NCBI GenBank assembly: GCA_027924645.1
Contig: BSBN01000039.1
Location: 23,782,001-23,846,000, forward strand
Origin: Cunninghamia lanceolata
Lineage: Eukaryota; Streptophyta; Pinopsida; Cupressales; Cupressaceae
Direction: 5' to 3'
DNA: 64,000 nt
Shown piece after piece: positions 1 to 10,568 of the stretch; the first letter of the stretch is position 1; every line of letters starts with the position of its first letter. A program made the position numbers and the translations under genes. A model generated the notes under the pieces. It was given only the letters and a program-made list of their open reading frames with translations. It did not search any database and was not told the origin of the DNA.

Positions 1-300
1 AATATGATGATGACGTCATCGAGGTCTCGGGGGGGGGTCATGTTTCTAACACTGATCATCTTGAGGAGATCTCCCGACATTTGCAAACATGATGATGACG
101 TCATCCGGATATGAGGAGGTGCGCAGTAGGCAGATATGATGATGACGTCAGCAAGATATGATGATGACGTCATCAGGATGTTCATCGGCCAGACTTTTGG
201 TATAGGCTCAGCAGGAGGATGTTTCTCCGATGGATCAGGTTGTGCCGATGAAGGCGATTATCATGCAGGTGGTATTGCAATATGATGCTGACGTCAGGGT
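1..300. promoter_or_regulatory. Cluster of five TGACGTCA palindromes in LTR U3
   Basis: TGACGTCA occurs at 11-18, 96-103, 143-150, 165-172 and 289-296. Each lies inside a longer repeat of the form 'atgatgatgacgtcatc'. This is the palindromic core bound by bZIP factors of the TGA/CREB type. All copies lie upstream of a TATA box at 410-417, the place expected for LTR enhancer repeats. Binding is inferred; the repeats are seen directly. Confidence 0.6.
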
Positions 301-409
301 GATATTTCGGGCAACAGGATATCATGCTGCTGGAGGATGATGATGATGAAGTCTTATACTAGTGTCGTCAGGAGCAAAAGCACCGACATGATATATGCTC
401 ATGACCTAG

Positions 410-417
410 TATATAAA
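410..417 (+). promoter_or_regulatory. Probable LTR TATA box
   Basis: The sequence is tatataaa, followed by the block conserved with the Tat LTRs, which have 'gtttataagata' at the same relative place. It probably marks the U3/R border. It has not been tested. Confidence 0.5.
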
Positions 418-1640
418 GTGTTAAGGAGGTTGCTGCGGGGTGCATGTGGGATAATGTTATCCTGCATATTCGAAATATCATGATGATGAATCTCGGCGGG
501 AAATGATTGTGATTAACTGTCTGATGTTCTTCCCAAGGCCGCGGGTTGGTGCGCCATTAAATGGCGATTGTTGCAGAGGTATGGGCGATGGCGTGGGCTG
601 ATCTAGTACCCGGTTGAAGATCTGGATCCCTAGGCGGTGGCGCAGGGCTCGAAAAATCTTCCTGTCTCCTCCCCTACCTACTGCATTAATGTGTTTGAGT
701 GCCATTTTTATGATACTGTGTATCTGGCGGGCTTTTTGGTCAACCTGGTAGTTAATGCTGAATACACCCTCCTGCTATATAATGCAGACGGTGTTATTCA
801 TTCAAGGTTGTTGAAAGTTGTAGATTTTTGGCTCTGTAATCCAAAACCAGCTGATCTGGTTGCTCTGTACAGCTTGATCTTGTGAGTTTATGTATCTCCT
901 GTTGTAGGACTTGGCATGAATCCACTGGTTTCATGGTCGATCTTATATGAGTAATGCTGTCTTAGCATGTGTTGTGTTAATTCTGTCTCCAGTATTGCAT
1001 GTATTCTTCTTCTGGATCTGGATATTTGTGTGATGTTTAGATTCTAGAGCATAGAATTCCTATGTTGAATGTCTGATCTTTTAACCTCTGCTCAAGGGGC
1101 AGATTAAACTGTTTTCAGGTTGAACATTGGGAAGGGTATACTGCAGTAGGGATGCCATAAGTAGAGATAGCTCAACACTCTATATTGGGAGATATCTGTA
1201 AGGCAGATATCATGTGTATCCCCCTGAAATCCAGTTTTAGCTATTCATGCTGATCATTCACAGGTGTATGTCTACCGACTCCAAGCCCTGGATAGGCACC
1301 AATCATGCTGTGTTCTTGTGTTATACACCATGTCCAGCTTTGCATCCAAATTCATATCAAAACATTTCATACTTCCACCTGTTAGTTGTAGGAGTAGGAT
1401 TAGGAACCCCCTGCATGCTCTCATACCCAACCAGACATCATGTCCAAGAATGTTGCCAGCCTTGTGATCTATCATGCAGATCTTGGTCCATACATGAGAG
1501 TATTCTGCCTGTTGTTGTCAAGTTAGATCCTTCTATCTTTGAGCTAGTCAAGGTTACATCTTGAGTTATAGGGATACCCCCCTTGGTGCGGCAGAACCAG
1601 AAGTGAAGGGGAGGAGCTCACGCAACCTCCTGTATTCAGT

Positions 1641-2108
1641 TGGCCTGAATCTGCCTGTGCATTAGAAGTGGCAAACCCTAATGCTGATTCAGAAGAAAAG
1701 TCAACAGGATGGAAGTTAAGTTAGAGTGATAACAATATGAAGATAAAAGATATTTAAATTAAAGATTTGAATATATGCCTTGAAGCCGACTGGTAAGATG
1801 GATTAATGACTAAGTGAATTGGAAGACTTAAAATGCAGATTGAAGGCGACTCAGTGACATAGAATAGAGAGTTTAAATATATGTATGGGGTTGTTACTGT
1901 AACATGTGGATTGTTCAGTTTTGTGTCCAAACCTATTTTTGGGTGAACCTAAGTATATGTGTTTTAGGCCCTGTTTCATAATGCCAAAATTATAGGATGG
2001 GCTGCATCTTGGAATTGTACAAGTTTGAATTTAAAATTATGGATGTTGACCTTGGAGAATGTTTAATCTGATTTTGGTGAATGTAGCACATTTCACAGTT
2101 GAGCATAT
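1641..2108. other. No gene seen; AT-rich repeat debris
   Basis: No open frame with a recognisable product. I see only AT-rich sequence between the Tat-type LTR piece and the next LTR. Confidence 0.6.
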
Positions 2109-3885
2109 TGTCTTTTCATTGATGTCAAAATGATGGTGGTTTTAATTGAAGTTAAAATGATGGTGGTAATATCTCAGGTCCTTCAGTGACATGGTGGAGG
2201 TCTCTTCTCTCAGATCAGGGACATTTGATTTTTCAGTGATATGGTTTTCAGGTCTTCAGTGACATGTTTTTCAGTGAAATGGTGTGAATAGTTTTTCAGT
2301 GAAATGGTGTGAGTATGTGACATGTCCTATGTTATGTCCTATAATTATCAATTGTATAAAGAGAATGTTGGGACATATATGGTATCTCATCTATACTCAT
2401 CTATAGTCAGCATATGTGGTCAGGTTAAGCACATGGTGAAAAGTTAAATCATATGGTGTAAAGTTCAAATTGTCACAGTTGTTTATTACATGGTATAAAG
2501 CTTTACAAAATCCAAACTTAGAGTGAAAACCAAAAATCTAAACGTCAAGTGTTTTTTGTTTTAATCTGCTGTTGACTTGTTGAAGCAATAAATGTTACTT
2601 TAGTAACAACTTGAGGGGTGCAGGGTCGTCAGTCTTATCGGCCCCGACGCCTAGGGTGCCCTGTCACCAGGTTACCATCCTTTGTGCTCCGCAGGAAAAG
2701 TTTGATCAACGATCATCGTTGAAACATCATATGGCGGGCTGCATGGATTGGAGGGATAAGGTTTGAACTAGAAGTTGCCTCAAACGGTCAGTTACACTTG
2801 TTAAATTTGATGACCACTGTGTTCTTAAAAGGCAATAAAGCATGCTATTTTCATGTCTTTTCATCGAAGATGAAGAGGCACTCAAGTTAGAATTTTTGGT
2901 AAGAGTAAGAGTGAAATTTGGAAGGTTTCTTACAAAACAGAATATGAAAAGATTGTGATCTTCAAGATGTTGTTTTAGTTTTTATTTTTTTGAGAGAATG
3001 TGATATGAATGAGATAAAAAACATGGTGTTGGAAGTTGAACCGATTTGAAGATATTGAATGATGGAAGTTCATTTTGTATAAAGAGAGTTTTTGAATGGC
3101 AGGTGTTTCTTAAGCAGATAAGAGATGATCTTGAAGAGTGTGAAAAATTTTGAGAATGGGATTTTTGTTATGAAATGTATTTTTGTGTATTGCAGGTATG
3201 TCTAAGGTATGAAGAGATAGTTTCTTGGATAGGGAGATATGTTTAGTTTTGGAAGTGTGATGGTGCATTAAATGAATGAAGTCTTCAATCAAGATCAATA
3301 TTTTCTCAGAGAAGGTGGAGGTGTTGAAAGATAACAATTTTTCAGAGAGAGATAATTTTTAGAATTGCAGTGTGAAATTTGATGAAATTGTAAATTGTTT
3401 TGGGATTATATTGCAGAGGTATGAGATATTTTGCAATTGATTGATTGTAGATGATATGATGATGACAGTTGATTTGATTGCAGAGAATATATTTTGTTTG
3501 TTTTTGAAAAGGAGAAATAAGGTGTTGCTTTATGGAAACAGGGAAACCCCCTGAGCTTTTCATTGAAATTTTTGATGTTGTAATGTCAATGAGACATGCA
3601 GAGAAGTACAATATGCCAGTGAGGCAAAATTGTAATGTTAGTGAGACAGTTGTAATCTGAAATTTTTGTTAAGCTAGTGAGGCAGTTGAGTGGTTTTTAT
3701 GCCCCAAGAGGGTTTTCCACTTGGGAAATTTCTTGTGTCAAATTTTGTGTTGATACTCTGCATAATTTTTGTTCTATCTGAAGAATTCTATAACTATGAA
3801 ATTAAATTAATCAAAAGGTGTAAAAAGTGTTAAAATTATTAACAACACTGATTCACCCCCCCTCTCAGTGTTGTGTATTCCTACA
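2109..3885 (+). repeat. Copia LTR of the 'TTCACCCCCC' type, solo or truncated
   Basis: The right end is clear: 'gattcaccccccctctcagtg' followed by 'ctaca' at 3881-3885, the same terminal design as the LTRs ending at 4701 and 34629. The left end is a guess, placed at a 'cattgatgtcaa' block that resembles the start of the LTR at 33379. No matching target duplication was found. Repeats of 'ttcagtga[cta]atgg' lie at about 2170-2310 and a GC-rich patch at about 2615-2700. A 15-base block, tttgatcaacgatca (2701-2715), recurs with one change at 44258-44272. Confidence 0.45.
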
Positions 3886-3937
3886 GTGAATGTATTTGAA
3901 GTTGTATTGCTGACATGGAAATTGGAATTGAACATAT

Positions 3938-3976
<39 letters not shown>

Positions 3977-4701
3977 TTTAGTTTATGCATTTGGGTATAT
4001 CCATGTGTGTGAGTATGTGTGTGCAAGAACTAAAGTGAAATCTAAATAGACTGGATAAGTGAAATATAAGCTAATATCAAGCGATCAGGTGTGAACAAAG
4101 AAGTGGAATTGAAGTGTGCAAAGGGAATGAATTGGATATGATTCTAAGTTTGCACAGTAAGTTTTGTTTAGATTGAGAATTGATTCTATTTCAATTTGCT
4201 AGGTTGAAGATTAGTCTATAGAGAGGTTGAAGCCTTAGTTTGTAAGTATTGTAGCACTTGAGGGAGTTGCTTCTTCCTTTGCATTGTAGCCCATAAAGGT
4301 GTATATCAGGAAGTTGCTGCTTCAATACTGGGTTGTAGCTTAGTTTTTTTTGAGATTGAAGTCTTTGGTAGGTTGGTGCCTACAAATTTGTAAAAAGGAT
4401 TGAAATCCTTCTCAAGTTGAAATTCACATGGGTTGGAGCCTACAAAATATTTTGATTTTTGTCAGCATAGATTTAGATAGTAGATTCAAGTAGCTTTCTC
4501 ACCATGGTTTTCCCCTTCTAGGGTTTCCACGTATATACGGTGTTATGGACTTTTGTGTAGATGTGTAAATTTGCTTATGATTGCATAGTTCCTTTAATTT
4601 TATTTAATGCAATAGAGATCATGTCAGTGTAGTAGAAAATTATTTTTAAAAGTGACATATACCGATTCACCCCCCTCTCAGTATATCTTTGTGTTTTAAC
4701 A
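3886..4701 (+). repeat. 5' LTR of Copia B (left border uncertain)
   Basis: It ends 'tcacccccctctcag...ttttaaca' at 4701, directly before a methionine-tRNA type primer binding site. The left border is set only by the end of the preceding LTR. No second LTR of this element is in the window. Confidence 0.5.
3940..3973. repeat. (TA)n microsatellite
   Basis: About 17 uninterrupted TA units inside the LTR. Confidence 0.95.
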
Positions 4702-4703
4702 AT

Positions 4704-4715
4704 TGGTATTAGAGC
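4704..4715 (+). other. Primer binding site of Copia B
   Basis: TGGTATTAGAGC, one base from the TGGTATCAGAGC that pairs with plant initiator Met-tRNA. It lies two bases after the LTR end. Confidence 0.8.
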
Positions 4716-4772
4716 CAAGTTCCTTGGTACATCCTTACAGTTTAAGGTAGATCTTGGATAAGAACACATGGC

Positions 4773-5383
4773 ATATATAGGAAGGACCCTCATCTAATAG
4801 AGCACCTTATTTTGATGGATCTAACTATGCCTTCTAGAGTATGAGGATGGAAGCCTATCTTAGCTCCATAAGGTATGATTCAAAAGTTTCTACTATTGAA
4901 GAAGAAAGAGATTTGAATACATTTAAAATGGATGAATTATTGGGTTCACTCACTACCTATGAAATGAAAAACACAAGAAAAGAAACATCTAAGAAGGAAG
5001 CTAGTTTTAAATCATCTAAGAAAAATGGATCTGAGTCAAATGATGCATCTGATAATGAGGAAGCCAACTTTTTAAGAAAGATAAAGAGGGGATCAGGCAA
5101 GTACAAAGGTAAGTTACCTTTCAAGTGTTTCAACCGTGGAAAGATTGGGCATTATGCATCTAAATGTCCTCTTAAGAAGAATGAAGATAACAACAAGGGT
5201 TTCAAAAGATATGATTTTAACAAGAACAAGAAAAGCCTTTACTCTAAGAATGATTGCAGTTCAACAAAAGAAGAAGAAGAAGAAGAAGACAACTATGCAT
5301 TAAAAGGTGAAAGAGTAGAATCTCTATTCATGGCTATGGAAGTCTTGGACAACTCAGATAGTGTTGCTCTTGATGAAGAATAA
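4773..5383 (+). pseudogene. Copia B gag, N-terminus and first zinc knuckle, internally deleted
   Basis: The copia gag start motif (a Phe-Asp-Gly-Ser-Asn-Tyr block, then Arg-Met-Glu-Ala-Tyr-Leu) is readable from about 4790 with an in-frame stop just before the open stretch at 4841. The sequence then jumps to what is normally the C-terminal third of gag (Thr-Tyr-Glu-Met-Lys). Compared with the gag of Copia C, roughly 180 residues are missing. The zinc knuckle near 5127-5170 reads CFNRGKIGHYASKC, so the second Cys is Arg and zinc binding is probably lost. A Lys/Glu-rich tail follows. Confidence 0.8.
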
Positions 5384-5874
5384 GAATGTGAAGTTGATTT
5401 TGAAGGTGAACTAATCTCTACTCTTGAAGACTTAGATCTAGTAAGGAAAGAAAATAAAGAACAAAAGGCCAAGCTCATAGAATTGAAGGAGGTGATTGTT
5501 AAATTGAAGATTCAAATTGAAGAAGGAAAAAGAATCATAGACATGGTGAACACTGCTTTCAAAGACAAATCAGATGAGTGTTTAAAACTTGAGAAAAAAA
5601 TTGTTTCATTGAGAAAGGAAGTTGAAAAGGTACATCATGAGTTGAGTAAGAATATCAAGTTTGGAAAGAGCTCTAAAATTTTGGATGATATCATAAACAT
5701 TCAAATACCTCTACTCATTAAGTCAAGTTTGGTCTATGATGAAGAAGTCACACAATCTTCTATTCCAACAAAGAAGACTGACCTAGAGAAGATAGTGTCG
5801 AATGAAGAAATCCCAATGAAGAAGGATAGTACAAAAATTAAAGAAGTTGATTTCATTCTTGTTATTTCTTAAGG
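5384..5874 (+). pseudogene. Copia B gag, coiled-coil segment
   Basis: After a stop at 5381-5383 the gag reading continues as a Lys/Glu/Leu-rich segment with heptad-like spacing (open from 5483 to 5872), which looks like a coiled coil. This fits the long gag of SIRE-like copia elements, which have extra sequence between the zinc knuckle and protease. Coiled coil is inferred from composition only. Confidence 0.6.
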
Positions 5875-6500
5875 AAGAAGATTCAGTAAGATCACTTCTT
5901 GCAAGAAAAACTTTCATGAACAAATTTAATTTTGCTTTCTCTGATTATTGTTTCAATTGCAATCGGTATGGTCACAAAGCTATTGATTGTAGATCGAGAA
6001 TGAGGAGAAGCAATATTGTAAGTAGAAATTCTTTTGCCCCTTTGTTTGATTTCAACATAATATGTCATATTTGCAACAATTTTGGGCACAAAGCAAGGTT
6101 TTGTAGAAGTGGCTTGGCAAAGTCAAAATCTCAAATGATTGATTTTGATAACCAAGAAAAAACGATAAACATTTCTGAAAATTATAAGTTAGATCAGAAG
6201 AAGGAATGTAGAATCAAGAACAATCATGAAGGTGAAAACTCAATGATTGTCCAAGTTGTGTTTCATGCACAAGGACAAGAAAATCCTTTGGTTATAGATA
6301 GTGGATGCTCAGGTCACATGATAGGGGACAAGAGCAAGTTTATTAGTCTTGAAAAGTGGAATGGTGGATCAATCAAGTGTGGAGACAACACCTCTGCAAA
6401 AATATGTGGTAAAGACTCAGTTAGTATTGATGGAAAGAATAAGAATGAAGATGTTCTATATGTCGAAGGTCTCAAGCACAATCTTCTTAGTGCAATTTAG
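5847..6500 (+). pseudogene. Copia B gag C-terminus with two zinc knuckles, then aspartic protease
   Basis: Two intact CCHC knuckles are visible: CFNCNRYGHKAIDC (about 5950-5991) and CHICNNFGHKARFC (about 6062-6103). With the degraded first one, this element carried three. About 60 residues later comes the retropepsin active site, VIDSGCSGHM (about 6291-6320), followed by the usual copia block ending near HNLLSA (6478). The open frame ends at a TAG at 6498. The protease catalytic Asp is kept. This is a fragment of the Gag-Pol polyprotein, not a functional gene. Confidence 0.85.
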
Positions 6501-6838
6501 ATGTACATCAAAGGATATAATTTTATTTTCAATGCACAAGGATGTGAAATTAGAAGAACAAGCACTAGAAAACTTGTGGTAGAAGCAAGTAGAATAGAGA
6601 ATAACTTGTACAATCTTTGTGAAGTCAAAGGAAAGAGTTGCCTTTTAGGATAGAATGATGAGAATTGGTTGTGGCATAAGAGGATGGGGTACATCAACTT
6701 TGACAATCTTGTGAAGATCAGCTCTAAAATTTTAGTTAGAGACATGCCAAAGATTGCCAAACCTACTAGTTCCTATTGTAAAGAATGTCAAATTGGGAAG
6801 TAAACTAGGACCATATTCAAGTCCAAGGATAGAGGTTG
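6501..6838 (+). pseudogene. Copia B GAG-pre-integrase / integrase zinc-binding part, truncated
   Basis: Continues the same polyprotein with stops. The integrase N-terminal zinc site is recognisable as WLWHKRMGYINF (about 6667-6702; the second His of the motif has become Tyr) and CKECQIGK (about 6778-6801). Similarity ends near 6838, before any catalytic Asp of the integrase core. Integrase core, RT, RNase H and 3' LTR are absent, so the element was truncated by deletion or recombination. Confidence 0.75.
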
Positions 6839-7249
6839 GCTACCCATGCCTTTCCCGACCCTAAAACCAAACCAAAACTAAGACAAAACAAAGGGAAAAT
6901 GCAGGTGGCCAATTCAAATTTTTAAGAATGGGTATCCATTCATTTTAAGAATGGGTACCCATTTCTTATATATCTATTATTTCTCATTATCAGTAAAAAG
7001 TGTACTGCCATTGCATTTCTGATGTACAGGATAACAATGACATTTTCTACATTTTTTTATTTATAGGTGTCTTGTGGAATCTCTTGGCATGCCATATTTT
7101 ATTCAAATTTTGAAATGATCAGTCATATGAATAATTTTGAAGTGGAATCAAGTGTAAGAGCTATTTTTAAGAGGAATAAAAAAGAGGGTTTTTGTTATTC
7201 ACATCTAATTTTACTTCAAAATTTATGGAACAAATGATCTACATCTAGT
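6839..7249. other. No gene seen between the Copia B remnant and the DDE-like gene
   Basis: AT-rich, no conserved frame. A short direct repeat, 'tttaagaatgggta.ccatt', occurs twice at about 6920-6965. Confidence 0.6.
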
Positions 7250-8715
7250 TGTACTTCAAAATTTCAATGAGGTACATCAATCTGAAAATAGATTCAACAT
7301 CATTTGTTATTTTTATCAAGAGAGTTTGGTAACCATAGGAACAAATCAACATCAAAAATAAAACATAGGAAGGTCATGACAGCTGAAGAAATTGAAGCAA
7401 ATAGAGATAAGGAAGCAAAAAGGCAAAGAGAAAGAAGAACAAGGATTCAAGAAATAAAGAATATTCAAGCATCTAGTTTCATGACTATTGAAGAGAAGAA
7501 CATTCAAGAGACTATAAAGGATGGGATGAATGCAGATGATACAAATGTGGAAATGGTGAATATGGAAGAAAATGTGAATATAGAAACAAATGGATTTATG
7601 TCTTCAAACCCAACTTTTAATGATATGGAAAATGTGACTATAGAAACAAATCCAGGTATGTCTTCAAAGCCAACTTTCAATGATATGGAAAATGTGACCA
7701 TAGAAACAAATCCAAGACTATCTTCAAACCCACCTATCAATGATATTGATCATATTAGTTTATTAAATGAACCTAGATATACCAATGATGAGCTCAATTG
7801 TACTACTGAAAATATGGAAAGAGGAAATGAGAATGAAATCCCTTATGTGAGTGAAAATGAAAATGTTTTTTTTAAGATTGAAAGAATATCTTGGATAATC
7901 TTCCTAGTAAGATTTCTTGAAGACAAATGAGAACCCATGCAAATAGATTATATAAACTATTTTTTTTATAAAGTCTTGGATTTCAATGTCAACTTATGAT
8001 GCAATTGATGAAAATGTAGAAATTGTGAAAAGTAATGAAAAAGTTAGGCATTTTTTTTAATACAGGTCTAAAAAGAAAGATGAATCAATGAAACAAGTTA
8101 TATCTAGTGTTGGTAATTCTATTGAGAAGAGTCGATCTAAAGATAGCAATGCAACATGAAGAGCTATAACAACTACTTTAGTTAATAAATCATTTTCAAA
8201 TAAAAGAATGATAAGTAAGACTAGTGAATTTCTTAATATAAAACCTAAAACTTTGAAAAGAGAAACAAAGAGGAGAGTATTGAAAATGATCTAATTAAGC
8301 AATGTTGGAGTTTTAGTGGTAGACTTCCAAGGTCTGACATGAAATTAAATAATGAAATCAAATCTTTAATTGAAAAATATTGGCATGATAATATAAGGGT
8401 ATCATTTAATGTTAGAGATGTTTTAAAATTAAGAGTGGAGTCCAAAATTCATGATTCTCATCCAAAACATCTATTAGACATGACTCAAACTGAATTATAT
8501 AAAAAAATTCTTAGATGATTCAGTGTTAGTACCATTTAATATTACCATAAGTCAAAGATCATTTGACAAACGTAAACCTTGGTATGTGAAAATTAATAAA
8601 TAATGAATCTCTTGTTGTTGTAAAACTCATGTGCAATAAATGTTATTATTATGATGTTTTTCAATATATACATTGTACTTTGCATACTAACAAAATTATG
8701 TAGGAATCTAGTATT
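7250..8715 (+). pseudogene. DDE-transposase-like gene of unnamed family, 5' part
   Basis: The reading starts in an open stretch (7304-7930) with a basic N-terminal motif, MTAEEIEANRDKEAKRQRER, followed by an acidic segment holding three near-identical 35-residue repeats (7560-7740). After stops it continues to about 8715, with recognisable but broken coding through a Lys-rich region and a Cys-containing segment near 8630-8660. The reading resumes in phase on the other side of the LINE at 23490. I do not recognise a named superfamily. From memory, proteins with this layout (basic start, Cys cluster, then an Asp-containing VDF motif and a GH.KGEHDG motif) are widespread, repetitive and unannotated in plants and animals. 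Function as a transposase is inferred. Confidence 0.6.
7560..7740 (+). repeat. Three in-frame 66-base repeats in the DDE-like gene
   Basis: Units beginning 'atggaagaaaatgtgaata', 'atggaaaatgtgactatag' and 'atggaaaatgtgaccatag' lie about 66 bases apart and encode near-identical 22-residue units (Asn-Val-x-Ile-Glu-Thr-Asn ... Ser-Ser-x-Pro). Because the period is a multiple of three, the reading frame is kept. Confidence 0.8.
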
Positions 8716-8727
8716 AATATGCCACCT
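8716..8727 (+). repeat. Left target-site duplication of the LINE
   Basis: aatatgccacct, identical to 23490-23501 on the other side. The length is typical of LINE target-primed reverse transcription. Confidence 0.85.
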
Positions 8728-9145
8728 AAAAAATAAAAAAATATATAATAACAAACATACGTGGTGCACTGGAGCATCCCTCCAATGGTCATTGTTTGAA
8801 TTCTGGTGTAGGTTTTCAAGGCAATGGTGATGCATAGTCATTTGTCAGGGGTCAGAATCTTCAACCTGGAAAGTGATTTGTTGATGTTGTCAACTTTTTG
8901 AACTGATGGCCTCCTTTATGTTCACAAGAAAGTCTCTTTTGTGAATTTTTTAATGGATCCACTTCCAGTAAGAGTGGGTCACGTCATCATTAGAGCCCTC
9001 GTGGCTATTATTCTAGTTTTCATCGTAAGGCTCACAAAAATAGAACAAGAAAAAGCAGTTTGGGAGAAAACCACCCTTCAAAAATCATTCTGCCTCTAGG
9101 GTTCAACCAAAGCATTGCTAGGTTCAAAAAACTAGTTTCTCTCCC
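8728..9145 (+). other. LINE 5' UTR
   Basis: Noncoding sequence between the target duplication and the ORF1 start. It contains 'gtggtgcactggagcatccc' near 8761 and a purine-rich stretch before the start codon. The internal promoter expected of an L1 5' UTR would lie here, but no specific site can be assigned. Confidence 0.6.
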
Positions 9146-10568
9146 ATGGCCTCTTATGCAATAGTAGAGATTCTAGATGATCTCTTAATACCTCATATTG
9201 CAGATTTGGAGTCAAAAGTGCTATGCGATAAGTTGTCTAATCCTTCTCTCCAAAACTAGGACTTTGTCTCTTGGGCTAAGAGCAACTGGTTTGATCTGGC
9301 GCATACATTCTTTTTAAACAAGGATAAAGGTGTTTTTCTAGCAATTTTTGAATCCACAGAAGCCAAGGATTTTGTTCTTGGCTTTAAAGCATGGTTATTT
9401 TTGGGTAGAGGTATTGGCCTCCACACCTAGACTCTGAACTTTGATCCTAGTTATTCCTTGCTTAATATTTATCCTCACTGAGCTCATTTTGTTGGTCTAC
9501 CGTTGGAATACAAAGACCTAAAAATTATATAATTGATGGAAAAGAATTTGGGTGTTTTCCTAAAACACGATTTTGATTACTTCAATGACCCAAAGAAACT
9601 GATAAGGATTTGTCTTTTATTTAACCCTTTTGCCTCATTTCTGTTGTCATTTGAATTTTTTTCCATCTCTGGAAAATGGGTACAAGATATTCTTTTTGAA
9701 GATGTAGAACCGTATTGCCCTTCTTGCAATAATTTTGGGCACTCTCAAGATTTTGCCCTGGCTCACCTTGCAAAGACCACTATTTCTATGGATTTTGAGG
9801 GTAAAATAGACACCCCTTTGGAATGTGAGGATCTGGTAGGGGAACATTTGTTAGGTTCTCCAAAAGTCTTAGTGAAAGATTCTTAGATAGAGGTTTCAAA
9901 AACCCCTTTAGCTTGTGAGGATCTGGTAGGAGAAGATTTGGTAAGTTCTCCACTACATCTATCACTAGAAGCTCTATTGAAATGTACTTAGATGGGGGTC
10001 TCTGATTGTCAGAAGGAACATCTTGCTTATGGTTCAAAAATTAGGAATATTTCTACACCAATCACTTCTAATCTAGATTTTGCTATGGTAAACAAATCTT
10101 TGGTTTTAGATGTTAAAGAGGGTGGTTCAACAGAGGTCCAAATTGCTTCTATGGAGCTCCCTTTAGATCATTCTCTGTTGGATTTGGCCTCTGTGGAGGG
10201 TGCCAAAAACATTGATATAGAGGATCTTGCACTTCTGGAGAATGAAATTGTTCTAGACTCCCTTGAGAAGATAGATCTTGCTTCAGTAAGGCCTTAGCCT
10301 CAGATGCTAATTTAGAGGTTCATGAATCACTTCAGACAGTTAAGGATTATGATATTAGCTTGATGGTCAATGACATAATTTCTAAAATTGGTAATGAACT
10401 CATGGAAAGGATAGATGATGAGGTGATTTTAGAAGAGGAAGAGGGTTTTGACTTCTCTAAACCCAAATCCATCTCCCAAACAAATTTGAAGGTGATACAA
10501 GAAAGCACTCCTAAGTCTAAAAGGGGTAGGAAAACTAAAGCAAAAAAAGCTCAAGAGGAAGTTCAAAT
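9146..10568 (+). pseudogene. LINE ORF1, RNA-binding gag-like protein
   Basis: ORF1 starts at ATG 9146 (Met-Ala-Ser-Tyr-Ala). The first 150 codons, with several stops, match the layout of the DUF4283-like RNA-binding domain of plant L1 ORF1. A zinc-knuckle remnant follows at about 9715-9765 (CPSCNNFGHS; the last Cys is missing). The rest is acidic, with two near-identical segments (around 9820-9850 and 9915-9945), and ends in a basic patch (Lys-Arg-Gly-Arg-Lys-Thr-Lys, about 10517-10540). Copia A cuts the frame after codon Gln 10564-10566. The last residues before the apparent stop at 10612 are LTR sequence. Confidence 0.8.
10564..10568 (+). repeat. Left target duplication of Copia A
   Basis: caaat, against caaac at 17950-17954 on the other side; four of five bases match. 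Counting this copy once restores the ORF1 phase. Confidence 0.7.

Larger units (their letters stand above)
1..1640 (+). repeat. Diverged LTR fragment of the Tat-gypsy family
   Basis: Blocks of this stretch align in order with the LTRs at 47422-49577 and 56380-58431: the 'gcggggtg' segment near 436, the 'gggttggtg.gccattaa' segment near 543, 'gagtgccat' near 698, 'cttgtgagtttatg' near 880, 'agtagagata' near 1160 and 'gtgtatgtct' near 1264. No PBS or gag follows, so it is a partial or solo LTR of a related subfamily whose left end lies outside the window. The short open frames inside it are not conserved with the other LTRs. The right border is approximate. Confidence 0.75.

Noticed and set aside
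1247..1564. 105-codon ORF near the left end
   Set aside because: Inside the Tat-type LTR; homologous LTRs do not keep this frame.
2615..2700. GC-rich patch as a tRNA-derived SINE head
   Set aside because: No A-box/B-box pair at the right spacing could be recognised.
7304..7930. Helitron Rep/helicase or host bHLH/bZIP gene
   Set aside because: The basic N-terminus resembles such proteins, but no Rep HUH or helicase motif follows, and the rest fits the DDE-like family.
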